A DNA stretch of 64,000 nt from Methanomicrobiales archaeon (lineage in GTDB: Archaea; Halobacteriota; Methanomicrobia; Methanomicrobiales; Methanospirillaceae). The notes beneath the pieces were generated by a model that saw only the letters and a program-made list of their open reading frames with translations, did not search any database and had not been told where the DNA came from. The DNA lies in the NCBI GenBank assembly GCA_022841205.1, contig JALHCK010000004.1, positions 62,001 to 126,000 on the forward strand, written 5' to 3'. Made by a program: the position numbers and the translations under genes. How positions within the stretch are numbered: position 1 is the stretch's first letter; each line of letters opens with the position of its first letter. Positions 7,551 to 16,034 of the stretch are shown piece by piece.

Positions 7551-8675
7551 TCAGATAAGATGGTAGAGTGTATCCCTTTGCCGAAGCTGTCGCCCGATAT
7601 CTGCAGCAATCCGATCCATCTCGGCCGGATCAAGATAATCCGTATTCATGGCCCCTGCTCCCTTTGATATGCTCTCCTCAAACATAGTGCCGCCGAGGTC
7701 ATTTGCCCCGGCAAGCAGTCCGATCTGGGCCATCTTCACACCTGTTTTTACCCATGAGACCTGGATGTGATCGATAGAATCCAGGAAGAGACGGGAGACG
7801 GCAGTCATCAGCAGGTCTTCCCTGCCAGTTGCCCCGGCACGGGCGATTCCTTTACGGAACAGGGGGGTATTCATGTGGATGAAGGAGAGCGGGACGAATT
7901 CGGTGAAGCCCCCGGTCTTATCCTGGATATCGCGGATAACAGAGAGGTGGCGGACCCTGTCCTGCACGGTCTCACAATGCCCGTACATGATTGTTGCGGT
8001 GCTCCTGATCCCGAGCCGGTGTGCCTCCATGATGATCCTGACCCATTCATCGGTCGAGACTTTTCCCGGGCAGATTACCCTTCGTACCTCGTCAACAAGG
8101 ATCTCCGCCGCGGTCCCGCACAAGGATCCGAGACCAGCATCCTTCATCATCTGGAGTACCTCGAGTGTTGTAATGCCGCTTTTCTTCGCAGCATATGCCA
8201 CCTCCATGGGGTTGCTGGCATGGATGTGGACATCCGGGGCCCCTTCCCGTATTGCCTCAAATATCCGGACATAGCTATCCGCGTCAAAATCGGGATGGAG
8301 TCCGCTTACCGTGCAGATCTCCGTCACCTTCCTGTTTTTTGCCAATGCCGCCTTCTCCCGGATGACCTCCCGGTCGTGGTAATACCCGCCTTCTTCACCA
8401 GGTTTCCTCGAAAATCCACAGAATCCGCATGAATTAATGCAATAGTTTGTCACATTGATATTCTGGTTCCTGACATAGGTCACCTGGTTTCCAACAGCTG
8501 CTTCGCGGCGTTCATCCGCAGCACGGGCTACATCCCATATCCTCCTGTCGCCAATTGAAAAGAGCCTGTATGCGTCCTCTTCACTCAGACGGTTCCCGGC
8601 CAGGGCTTCATCGAGTATGCCATGGAGCTCCCGGTCATCGTCTCCCCGCAAGGCCAGTATGCTACCTCTTGACAT
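7551..8675 (-). CDS. cofH: CofH-type radical SAM protein (FO synthase subunit 2), copy 1
   Basis: CofH uses S-adenosylmethionine radical chemistry to join tyrosine to 5-amino-6-ribitylaminouracil, and CofG then closes the ring to give FO, the F420 chromophore. The 374-residue protein has the CX3CX2C cluster motif at Cys79, Cys83 and Cys86 (CINSCGFCGF), preceded by YVRNQNINVTN, and later HIHASNPMEV, LCGTAAEILVDEVR, TATIMYGHCE and LAGANDLGGTMFEE, which are shared by CofH and the menaquinone enzymes MqnE/MqnC. In a methanogen CofH is the likeliest function. No cofG lies in the window. A paralogue at 10067-11149 shares most of these blocks. The region upstream is an 89-base divergent spacer to the DUF1805 gene. 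Confidence 0.88.
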   Translation of the reverse strand: MSRGSILALRGDDDRELHGILDEALAGNRLSEEDAYRLFSIGDRRIWDVARAADERREAAVGNQVTYVRNQNINVTNYCINSCGFCGFSRKPGEEGGYYHDREVIREKAALAKNRKVTEICTVSGLHPDFDADSYVRIFEAIREGAPDVHIHASNPMEVAYAAKKSGITTLEVLQMMKDAGLGSLCGTAAEILVDEVRRVICPGKVSTDEWVRIIMEAHRLGIRSTATIMYGHCETVQDRVRHLSVIRDIQDKTGGFTEFVPLSFIHMNTPLFRKGIARAGATGREDLLMTAVSRLFLDSIDHIQVSWVKTGVKMAQIGLLAGANDLGGTMFEESISKGAGAMNTDYLDPAEMDRIAADIGRQLRQRDTLYHLI

Positions 8676-8764
8676 GGTGTTACTGGAAGGGTAGAGTCGT
8701 ATACACTTAAATCATCCTACCGTACCTTTTAATTCCGGCCGGAACCTACCGGGAATGAAGAACC

Positions 8765-9067
8765 ATGCAGGAACAACCGGTAACCCTCAGCAGGGGTACA
8801 GGATCGGGCTACGTGGTTTCCCTCGGCCCGGTCAATCTTGTCTGGGTTATTGCCAGAAACGGGATGGTGGGGTGTGGAGCATTCGATGTCGCAGCGCTTG
8901 AGAAATTCGGGTACCCGGCGGCACGGGTCCGGGCGGAGGCCGGGTCCCGAATAGCGACAATCGACGATTTGCTCTCGGGCGCTGTCTTCGGAACGAATCC
9001 ATCGGCTGAACGGTACGGTGTTTTTGCGGGTATGAACGGCAGGGAAGCCCTCGACCTGCTCTCATAA
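8765..9067 (+). CDS. DUF1805 domain protein (YunC-like)
   Basis: A 100-residue protein that spans one DUF1805 domain: GYVVSLGPVNLVWV, GMVGCGAFDVAALEKFGYPAA, TIDDLLSGAVFGTN and GVFAGMNGREALDLL are the conserved blocks. The domain is widespread in methanogens and in Bacillus YunC; its biochemical role is not established. The conserved Cys and Asp in GCGAFD could be functional. Here it sits between two cofH-type genes and in front of a radical SAM gene on the same strand (46-base gap), a context that might hint at a link to cofactor metabolism, though this is only positional. Confidence 0.8.
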   Translation: MQEQPVTLSRGTGSGYVVSLGPVNLVWVIARNGMVGCGAFDVAALEKFGYPAARVRAEAGSRIATIDDLLSGAVFGTNPSAERYGVFAGMNGREALDLLS

Positions 9068-9113
9068 GGACTATCCAATGGTTTAACCCTGCAACCGGAT
9101 TACCTTTCTTACA

Positions 9114-10082
9114 ATGCAGTACTCCCACATCTTCGGGCCGGTCCATTCTCGGCGGCTTGGCCGATCGCTTGGCATCGACCTTGTCCCATTCAAGACCTGC
9201 AGCTACAACTGTGTCTACTGCGAATGCGGACGAACAACGGTTGAGACCATGGAGAGACAGGAGTTCTTTCCCGTCAACGAGGTGCTTGACGAGCTCCGGG
9301 AATACTTTTCCCGATCTCCGAAACTCGATTTCATCACCTTTTCAGGTTCCGGTGAGCCAACCCTCTCGTCTTCCATCGGAGATGTCATCCGTTTCCTCAA
9401 AAGCTCATATCCATCCTATCTGATCGCCGTTCTGACCAATGGCAGCCTGCTGCTTCGCCCGGATGTCCGCGAAGACATCCTCCCGGCCGATGTTATCCTC
9501 CCGACCATCTCGTCTGTTTTCGATGAAACATACCGGAAGATTCACCGTCCGGCCCCTGGCGTATCTGCAATGGACATTGTGGAAGGGCTGGAATGCCTCA
9601 GAAGCGAATATTCCGGTGAGATATGGCTCGAGGTCTTTATCATCCCCGGCATCAATACCAGCGTGGAGGAGCTGGATGGCCTGCGGGCGGCAATCGAACG
9701 TATCTGCCCGGACAGGGTCCAGCTCAATACCCTTGATCGCCCCGGGGCCGAGAGGTGGGTGAAGCCGGCCTCACCGGCACAACTCGAAGAAATCGGGAGG
9801 ATCCTCGGCCTTTCCGGAGTTGAGGCGGTCGAACCGGTCCGCTATGAACTTTCAGCCGGATCTACCATGCCGGGGCAATGGTCAGATGACGTGGCAAGAG
9901 TACATGAGCTCATACGGCGCAGACCCTGCACTCTCGAAGATATCTGTGCCTCTACCGGGCTTTCCCGGCGTGAAATTCTGAAAATGCTTCGAAAAATCCA
10001 GTCAGGATCCCGTATTGAAGAAAAACGGGAAGAACGGGGAATTTTTTATTTCTGCCCGGAACAGGATCACACAAGGGTATAA
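9114..10082 (+). CDS. radical SAM protein with C-terminal winged-helix-like domain
   Basis: A 322-residue radical SAM enzyme. The cluster motif CX3CX2C is at Cys29, Cys33 and Cys36 (CSYNCVYCECG), preceded by the FGPVHSRRLGRSLGIDL block that marks the COG0731 branch (related to wybutosine enzyme Taw1 and to uncharacterised Fe-S oxidoreductases). FSGSGEPTL is the SAM-contacting GGE-like segment. After about residue 255, RRRPCTLEDICASTGLSR and a following basic helix look like a helix-turn-helix, which may bind nucleic acid or another protein. The reaction is unknown. Its last 16 bases overlap the 3' end of the convergent cofH copy 2. Confidence 0.85.
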   Translation: MQYSHIFGPVHSRRLGRSLGIDLVPFKTCSYNCVYCECGRTTVETMERQEFFPVNEVLDELREYFSRSPKLDFITFSGSGEPTLSSSIGDVIRFLKSSYPSYLIAVLTNGSLLLRPDVREDILPADVILPTISSVFDETYRKIHRPAPGVSAMDIVEGLECLRSEYSGEIWLEVFIIPGINTSVEELDGLRAAIERICPDRVQLNTLDRPGAERWVKPASPAQLEEIGRILGLSGVEAVEPVRYELSAGSTMPGQWSDDVARVHELIRRRPCTLEDICASTGLSRREILKMLRKIQSGSRIEEKREERGIFYFCPEQDHTRV

Positions 10083-11149
10083 TCGGTAAGCCGCTGCCGG
10101 AGGGGTCTCCCGATATCCTTGCAGATCCGCTCCATCAGGACCGGATCGAAGAAATCCGCAGCGCTCGCACCCGCATCAACCGAGACATCGTCGGAAAACA
10201 TCGTTCCTGCCAGATCATTTCCCCCGGAGAGCAGCGCAACCTGGGAGAGCTTTTCTCCCAGTTTCCCCCATGATACCTGGATGTTCCGGAAATTGTCGAG
10301 GAACAACCGTGAAACAGCCATCATCAGGAGATCCTCCCTTCCTGTTGCTCCCGGGCCGGCCAGGCCATTCCGGTACAGCGGCGTATTCAGATAGACATAC
10401 GAGAGTGGCACCAGTTCGGTGAAGCCCCGTGTTTCATCCTGGATTTCACGCAGGATCGCCAGGTGCCGGATCCGGTCTTCTGCTTGTTCGCAAGTCCCAT
10501 ACATGATCGTGGCCGTGGTTGGAATGCCCATCCTGTGGGCTTCCCTTATGATCCTAATCCAGGTGGCGGAATCGATCTTGCGCGGGCAGATTTTCCGCCT
10601 CACTTCATCGACCAGGATCTCGGCTGCAGTTCCCTGGAGCGAGTCAAGCCCGGCATGCTTCATCGCTGCAAGGACTTCCCCGGTGGACATTCCGCTCCGG
10701 GAAGCTGCATGGTTCACTTCATCGGGAGAAAAAGCATGAATATGCACGCCGGGAGCGGCTTGCCTGACCGATGCGATGAGCTCTATATAGGTCTCTGCGG
10801 TGAAATCAGGGTTGACACCTGATAGGAGACAGATCTCGGTCACCCTGCGCCCGAGGGCACGGCTGACTTTCTCAAGGACGGCATCACGATCATCGCAGTA
10901 GGCTCCTTTATCTCCAGCTCTCCGTCCAAACCCGCAGAACCCGCACAGGTTCTTGCAGATGTTGGTGATATGGATATTCTGGTTGCGGACATAACTGACC
11001 ACCGGTCCTGCCCGCTCTTCCCGGGCCCTGTCTGCTGCGGCGAGAATATCGAACAGGGAACGGTTACGGGCCTTCATGAGGAAAAGGCCCTCCTCCTCTG
11101 ACAACCGGTAACCTTCCAAAACGTCTTCCAGCAGGTGTCTCATCACCAT
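10067..11149 (-). CDS. CofH-type radical SAM protein, copy 2
   Basis: A 360-residue paralogue of the protein at 7551-8675. The radical SAM cysteines are Cys65, Cys69 and Cys72 (CKNLCGFCGF). It keeps YVRNQNIHITN, TEICLLSGVNPDF, LQGTAAEILVDEVRR, TATIMYGTCEQ and the C-terminal LSGGNDLAGTMFSDD, so it belongs to the CofH/MqnE-like group and not to CofG, which lacks these blocks. Two CofH-like copies are found in several methanogens; one is expected to be the FO synthase subunit, the other may be a backup or have diverged. The short N-terminus lacks about 14 residues relative to copy 1. It follows the signal-peptidase gene by four bases on the same strand. Confidence 0.83.
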   Translation of the reverse strand: MVMRHLLEDVLEGYRLSEEEGLFLMKARNRSLFDILAAADRAREERAGPVVSYVRNQNIHITNICKNLCGFCGFGRRAGDKGAYCDDRDAVLEKVSRALGRRVTEICLLSGVNPDFTAETYIELIASVRQAAPGVHIHAFSPDEVNHAASRSGMSTGEVLAAMKHAGLDSLQGTAAEILVDEVRRKICPRKIDSATWIRIIREAHRMGIPTTATIMYGTCEQAEDRIRHLAILREIQDETRGFTELVPLSYVYLNTPLYRNGLAGPGATGREDLLMMAVSRLFLDNFRNIQVSWGKLGEKLSQVALLSGGNDLAGTMFSDDVSVDAGASAADFFDPVLMERICKDIGRPLRQRLTDYTLV

Positions 11150-11153
11150 CGCC

Positions 11154-12059
11154 TTATTTTCTGCCGGTACGCTTCCTGCCTGCCGCCTTCTTTTTCCGGT
11201 CGTCCTTCTGGTCCCTGCTCTTCTGTTTTTGGTACAGTTCCCATGCCAGCATCAGGACGATCAGGATGATTGCCACGGGAATGATATGGAGGGGGACATA
11301 ACCGAGGAGAGGGATGGCAAAGAGCGCTTTTCCCACCGCCCACTCGTCCCGGACAGGCTGGATAAAGCCAAGCTCCGTCCGGGAAAGGAGCGCCCCCTGG
11401 TCGCTCCCGAAATTGTTGTCACCCTTGGTGATATAGCCTCCCTTCTCAGCAATCTTGTCTGATGGCAGGATGTATCCACGAGCCGGAGTGGTGTTCATCG
11501 GATCGATTATGATCCTGCCATTCATGATTCTTGCAACAACAGTGCCGTCATCGAGAACATACTCGTTGCCTGTTCTCACTGCCGGAAGGTACTGGGATGG
11601 GCCCTCACCTCCGGGGAATGCATAAACATAAAAAGGGATCTGAGCCCCGTCTGGAATTTCTGTCATTGCACGATGAATGATAGGGTGAACCCCGGCTCCG
11701 AGGCCGGGTATCAGCGACCCTTTCGCTCCGTTGGGTGCGTAGATGAGGACATCCCCGTATTCACCATACTTCGTGTAACCCGTTATCCTGCCGCTCTCCC
11801 ATGTCTGCAGCTCACCAAACCGGTCGGCATCAACAACGAAAACCAGATCGCCGACATGCATATGGGGGACCATGCTCTCTGACTCGATTGCCACCACGGC
11901 AGGCCAGGTGCCGGAGATGAGAAAGAGGGCAAGCGCAATTCCTGCGACAACTATTGCGACCCAGAGCAGCTCGCGGGCGAGCGCGACTGCCGGATGTTCG
12001 CTCTTCCGGAACCGCCCGATGGGGCCCTCCTCCTCTTCCTTTTTTTTCTGATCAGCCAT
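11154..12059 (-). CDS. signal peptidase I, archaeal/ER (Ser-His) type
   Basis: Membrane-bound S26 protease that removes signal peptides. The 301-residue protein has a charged N-terminus, a membrane helix at about 31-50, and the serine box ESESMVPHM with catalytic Ser62. The base is a histidine in HRAM (His129), as in the endoplasmic-reticulum and archaeal enzymes, in place of the bacterial lysine. A TKGDNN segment near 211-216 is the conserved GDN box. A second membrane helix lies at about 263-285, followed by a long Lys/Arg-rich tail. The stretch between the two boxes carries an insertion including PFYVYAFPGGEGPSQYL. It is followed four bases later by cofH copy 2. Confidence 0.92.
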   Translation of the reverse strand: MADQKKKEEEEGPIGRFRKSEHPAVALARELLWVAIVVAGIALALFLISGTWPAVVAIESESMVPHMHVGDLVFVVDADRFGELQTWESGRITGYTKYGEYGDVLIYAPNGAKGSLIPGLGAGVHPIIHRAMTEIPDGAQIPFYVYAFPGGEGPSQYLPAVRTGNEYVLDDGTVVARIMNGRIIIDPMNTTPARGYILPSDKIAEKGGYITKGDNNFGSDQGALLSRTELGFIQPVRDEWAVGKALFAIPLLGYVPLHIIPVAIILIVLMLAWELYQKQKSRDQKDDRKKKAAGRKRTGRK

Positions 12060-12174
12060 ATCTTCGTACTTCTTTTATCTCGCCATAAATAAGGGATCGG
12101 CATCAGCCCATCCCCGGTTCAGGTAGTACTGAATCCAAAAACCAAAATGGAGGGCGGGCAATACTACTGTATCC

Positions 12175-13572
12175 ATGCTTGATGCCCGGATCATCGTCCA
12201 GCGGTTCCTCGATACCAAGATGCAGGTTCACCCCGACGTCGTCAGGTACCTGGCTGAGCAGGATGACCCGGCACTCATCGAGAGGATCATCGAAAACGTC
12301 CCGGGGGACACAGTCGTTGTTTCAGCAAAACATATCCCGGGTGTCGTAGTTGACCGGGACGGTAACCGGTTCACGGCCGACCCGCGATTCGAAGTTGTAA
12401 AAGGAAGCGCCGGTTCGTCCGGGAACTCGGGATGCATCCAGGATTATCTCCACTATTTCCGTGACCGGTACAACCGGCTGGGAACGCTCGTCCGCACACG
12501 TTGCAGTCCGATCCCAATCCAGGGGCTCCAGAGGAATTCCCGTTTCCGTCAGGAGACCTGTGCCATCATGGGACTCGTGCAGGACGTTCGGACCACCACC
12601 AATGGCCACCGGATAGCCGAACTGGAAGATCCCACCGGGTCACTCCCGGTCCTGTTCCATAAAGACCGTCCCATCTTTTCTGAAGGTGAAAACCTCGTCC
12701 CCGATGAGGTGGTAGGAGTGAAGGGGCAGCTTTCCGGCGACGGGCGGCTCTTCTTTGCCGAGTCTCTCATCCGGCCGGATATTCCCATCAACCACGCACC
12801 CTACAGGAGCCAGGAACCCGGTTGCGCGGTTCTCATCTCCGATGTCCATGTCGGAAGCAATACCTTTCTCGAAGCCGAGTGGAACCGGTTTGCCGACTGG
12901 CTCGATGATCATCCGGTCTCCTACCTCCTGGTTGCCGGCGATCTGGTTGATGGTATCGGTGTCTACCCCGGACAGGAACAGGAACTCACCATCACCAACA
13001 TCTACGAGCAGTACGAAGTCTTCGGGGCCATGATGCGGGATCTCCCCTCAGGGACAAGCATCATTCTCTGTCCGGGAAACCACGATGTCGTGAGGGCGGC
13101 AGAACCACAACCGGCCATCCCAAAGGAGTTCTCTTCCGGGTTCCCGAATAACTGTGTTCTCGTGGAGAATCCGGCGTTGATCAGCCTCCAGGGAATCATG
13201 GTGCAGATGTACCACGGCAGGTCTATCGATGACATGGTCGGCCTGATCCCTGGTGCAAGTTATGAAAACGCCGCACCCATGATGGAGGGGATGCTCCAGC
13301 GTCGCCACCTGGCACCTACGTATGGACGGCGGACACCTATCGCCGCCCTCCGTGAAGATCAGCTGGTCATCGATCCAATCCCCGAAGTGCTTCACACCGG
13401 GCATGTCCATATAATGGGGTTGAGCGAGTATCGCGGGACACTCTGCATCAATGCCGGGGCATGGCAGGCCCAGACCGCATTCCAGAAACAGATGAATATC
13501 CACCCCACTCCTGCACGGGCCGTTTTCCTCGATCTCCAGACCCTGAAGCCGCAGGTCATCGATTTCAGTTGA
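12175..13572 (+). CDS. polB: DNA polymerase II (PolD) small subunit DP1, 3'-5' exonuclease
   Basis: Small subunit of the euryarchaeal replicative polymerase D, with Mre11-like proofreading activity. The 465-residue protein has an N-terminal four-helix domain, an OB-fold region around 120-200 (CAIMGLVQDVRT), and a calcineurin-like phosphoesterase core: ISDVHVG (Asp223, His225), LLVAGDLVDG (Asp256), CPGNHD (Asn302-Asp304) and HTGHVHIMG near 425. All metal ligands are present, so the exonuclease should be active. Roughly 465 residues is at the short end for DP1, because the disordered linker after the N-terminal domain is brief. The large subunit gene is not in the window. It stands alone between divergent and same-strand neighbours. 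Confidence 0.95.
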   Translation: MLDARIIVQRFLDTKMQVHPDVVRYLAEQDDPALIERIIENVPGDTVVVSAKHIPGVVVDRDGNRFTADPRFEVVKGSAGSSGNSGCIQDYLHYFRDRYNRLGTLVRTRCSPIPIQGLQRNSRFRQETCAIMGLVQDVRTTTNGHRIAELEDPTGSLPVLFHKDRPIFSEGENLVPDEVVGVKGQLSGDGRLFFAESLIRPDIPINHAPYRSQEPGCAVLISDVHVGSNTFLEAEWNRFADWLDDHPVSYLLVAGDLVDGIGVYPGQEQELTITNIYEQYEVFGAMMRDLPSGTSIILCPGNHDVVRAAEPQPAIPKEFSSGFPNNCVLVENPALISLQGIMVQMYHGRSIDDMVGLIPGASYENAAPMMEGMLQRRHLAPTYGRRTPIAALREDQLVIDPIPEVLHTGHVHIMGLSEYRGTLCINAGAWQAQTAFQKQMNIHPTPARAVFLDLQTLKPQVIDFS

Positions 13573-13616
13573 ATCGTTTGTCACCCGGCGCAAACCCGAA
13601 GAAATAAAGTCGTTCA

Positions 13617-13623
13617 ATTTTTA
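13617..13623 (+). terminator. probable T-run terminator after polB
   Basis: A run of thymidines in caatttttatcc lies about 45 bases after the polB stop. Archaeal RNA polymerase terminates at such U-tracts without a needed hairpin. Supported by position only. Confidence 0.35.
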
Positions 13624-13675
13624 TCCTCCTATGTAGATCAGTATACGTACAAAAACACACTTTTACTGGAGATTT

Positions 13676-13680
13676 GGAGG
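13676..13680 (+). promoter_or_regulatory. ribosome binding site of hppA
   Basis: The sequence ggagg, matching the anti-Shine-Dalgarno end of archaeal 16S rRNA, ends ten bases before the ATG at 13691 and supports that start over the TTG three bases earlier. Confidence 0.6.
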
Positions 13681-13690
13681 ATAGTCTTTG

Positions 13691-15712
13691 ATGGATATGT
13701 TCATTCTTATCCCGATCTGTGCCCTGATCGGTCTTCTCTTTGCCGCGTACTCATACGTGGTCATGAAACGGGAAGATGAGGGCAGCGACCTGATGAAAAA
13801 GATCGCTGCAGCAATCAGGCTCGGTGCCATGGTATATCTCAGGCGCCAGTACACAGCGATTCTTGTCTTCATGATCGCCATGGCAATTGTTCTTGCAATC
13901 GCGATCAGTCCCTTCACTGCTGTCTGTTTCCTCGTTGGCGCATCGCTCTCAGCCCTTGCAGGTTATATCGGGATGAAGGCCGCCACCTATGCAAACGTCC
14001 GGACAACAAACGCCGCAAAACAGGGAATGGCGAATGCTTTCAGGGTCTCCTATTCAAGCGGGACCGTGATGGGCCTGATCGTCGTTGGGCTCGGACTGTT
14101 AGGCCTCTCTTCGCTCTTTTACATCTTCTCCACGATGGCTTCGTTGACCCTGGCAGAAACGGTGAACGTTCTCTTCGGGTTCTCACTTGGTGCAAGCTCG
14201 ATCGCCCTCTTTGCCCGTGTCGGAGGGGGCATCTTCACCAAGGCAGCGGATGTCGGGGCAGACCTGGTAGGAAAGGTGGAGGCCGGAATTCCAGAAGATG
14301 ATCCCAGAAACCCGGCGGTCATTGCCGATAATGTGGGGGACAATGTCGGAGATATCGCAGGAATGGGAGCTGACCTTTACGAGTCGTACGTTGGATCGGT
14401 TATTGCAACGATGGGTCTTGCTGTTGTAGCTTCAATCACATCAAGATTCGTCAATGTCCCTGTCCAGAACCTCGTGCTGCTCCCGATGCTGATTGCAGGA
14501 CTTGGCATCATCGCCTCGATTATCGGGACGTTCTTTGTCCGAAGCTCAAAAAACGAGAGCAGCGCTATTCACAAGGCCTTCAACATCGGCACTCTCACCA
14601 GCCTTGTCCTGACTGTTATTGCCACCTACTGGCTGGTGGATACTCTCATCGGATCACAATATATTGGTGTATTTGTGGCAACCGTTGCAGGCCTGGTTGC
14701 AGGGTTCCTCATCGGCCTTGTTACAGAATATTACACATCGTATGAACGATCTCCCACCCAGCGCATTGTAAAAGCCGCTGAAACCGGTGCAGCAACCGAT
14801 ATTATTACCGGCCTTGCTGTAGGACTGGAGAGCACGATCTGGCCGGTCCTCATTGTTGCGGCTGCAATCCTCCTTGCTGCACACCAGGCAGGATTGTATG
14901 GAATCGCTCTTGCCGGTGTCGGGATGCTTGCGACTCTGGGAATCACCCTGTCTGTCGATGCTTACGGGCCTGTTGCGGACAATGCCGGGGGAATCGCCGA
15001 GATGTCTCACCAGGAAAAAGGAATTCGTGCGATTACTGACACCCTTGATTCGGTTGGCAATACCACCGCGGCTATCGGCAAGGGTTTTGCCATCGGGGGG
15101 GCAGCCCTGACAGCACTTGCTCTCTTTGCAGTATACACCCAGGCAGTCGGACTTCAGGTTGTTGATATGCTTGACCCCGTCGTCTTTGTCGGTATCCTTA
15201 TCGGGGCAGTGCTGCCTTTCCTGTTCTGCTCTTTTGCCATGACGGCAGTTGGACGCGCAGCCGGGTATATTGTGGAAGAAGTCCGCCGCCAGTTCAGGGA
15301 AATCCCCGGGCTGATGGAAGGAACAACTGAACCGGGTTACGATTCCTGTATCACCATCTCTACCAACGCTGCCCTGAAGCAGATGGTTGCTCCCGGCCTG
15401 ATGGCAATTATTGCCCCCATCCTTGTCGGGCTGGTGCTCGGGACTCACGCCCTTGCCGGGCTCCTGGTAGGATCAATTGCGACGGGGTTCATCGTTGCCA
15501 TCATGATGGCAAATGCCGGAGGTGCCTGGGATAACACCAAGAAATTTATTGAAGCAGGTCACCTTGGTGGAAAGGGATCCTTTGCCCACAAGGCAGCAGT
15601 TACCGGAGACACTGTCGGTGACCCGTTCAAGGATACTGCCGGGCCTGCTTTAAATATCCTGCTCAAGCTTATGGCTATCGTTTCCCTTGTATTTGCCCCG
15701 ATTTTTATCTGA
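13691..15712 (+). CDS. hppA: membrane-bound ion-pumping pyrophosphatase, K+-dependent type
   Basis: Integral membrane enzyme that couples pyrophosphate hydrolysis to pumping of H+ or Na+. About 673 residues with some 16 membrane helices. The PPi site is obvious: the GGIFTKAADVGADLVGK segment near 180-196 and the run ending in DNVGDNVGD about 25 residues later, plus a second Asp-rich block DTVGDPFKDTAGPA near the C-terminus. The GNTTAAIGKG motif near residue 460 has alanine where K+-independent enzymes carry lysine, which marks the K+-stimulated class. Whether it pumps H+ or Na+ is not settled by eye. ATG 13691 is chosen over the adjoining TTG because GGAGG at 13676-13680 is spaced ten bases before it. 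Confidence 0.96.
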   Translation: MDMFILIPICALIGLLFAAYSYVVMKREDEGSDLMKKIAAAIRLGAMVYLRRQYTAILVFMIAMAIVLAIAISPFTAVCFLVGASLSALAGYIGMKAATYANVRTTNAAKQGMANAFRVSYSSGTVMGLIVVGLGLLGLSSLFYIFSTMASLTLAETVNVLFGFSLGASSIALFARVGGGIFTKAADVGADLVGKVEAGIPEDDPRNPAVIADNVGDNVGDIAGMGADLYESYVGSVIATMGLAVVASITSRFVNVPVQNLVLLPMLIAGLGIIASIIGTFFVRSSKNESSAIHKAFNIGTLTSLVLTVIATYWLVDTLIGSQYIGVFVATVAGLVAGFLIGLVTEYYTSYERSPTQRIVKAAETGAATDIITGLAVGLESTIWPVLIVAAAILLAAHQAGLYGIALAGVGMLATLGITLSVDAYGPVADNAGGIAEMSHQEKGIRAITDTLDSVGNTTAAIGKGFAIGGAALTALALFAVYTQAVGLQVVDMLDPVVFVGILIGAVLPFLFCSFAMTAVGRAAGYIVEEVRRQFREIPGLMEGTTEPGYDSCITISTNAALKQMVAPGLMAIIAPILVGLVLGTHALAGLLVGSIATGFIVAIMMANAGGAWDNTKKFIEAGHLGGKGSFAHKAAVTGDTVGDPFKDTAGPALNILLKLMAIVSLVFAPIFI

Positions 15713-16034
15713 ACCTCTTTTTTTAAAAGACGAGCACTTGTGTCTCCCTGAATCCGGTTTCCAAACAATGGCGTGTGCATGTATGCATTAATGCACAGGG
15801 TCAGGCCGGCCCACAGTTCTTGGGGACCCATATGTGAAGGCGCCGGTCATTTCCCAGTTCATGGTGGAAACGAGGGTGACATTTACCTGCCTTATTCCAG
15901 ACGGTAAGCCCCTTGTCAATCGGGCCGGTGGCATGGATATAAAAAGAATGGAGCGGGTTAGCCCGTCCAGGTTATCTCAAAAACGAATGCGCAGGTGCCC
16001 GCTCACATCACACTGGAGCGCAAGAACCCCGGTT
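15713..16034. other. convergent intergenic region with a small inverted repeat
   Basis: About 320 bases lie between the ends of hppA and pdxS, which converge. Besides the T-run there is an inverted repeat at 15774-15797, with 7-base arms tgtgcat and atgcaca around a 10-base loop that itself contains atgcat. No credible gene is present; an open frame on the plus strand across this region merely continues antisense to pdxS. Confidence 0.5.
15718..15724 (+). terminator. T-run terminator of hppA
   Basis: Seven consecutive thymidines begin five bases after the hppA stop codon, a typical archaeal transcription end signal for a highly expressed single gene. Confidence 0.5.

Noticed and set aside
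14654..15448. Minus-strand 264-codon frame inside hppA
   Set aside because: Antisense shadow; low-complexity, Ser/Asn/Gln-rich sequence with no domain.
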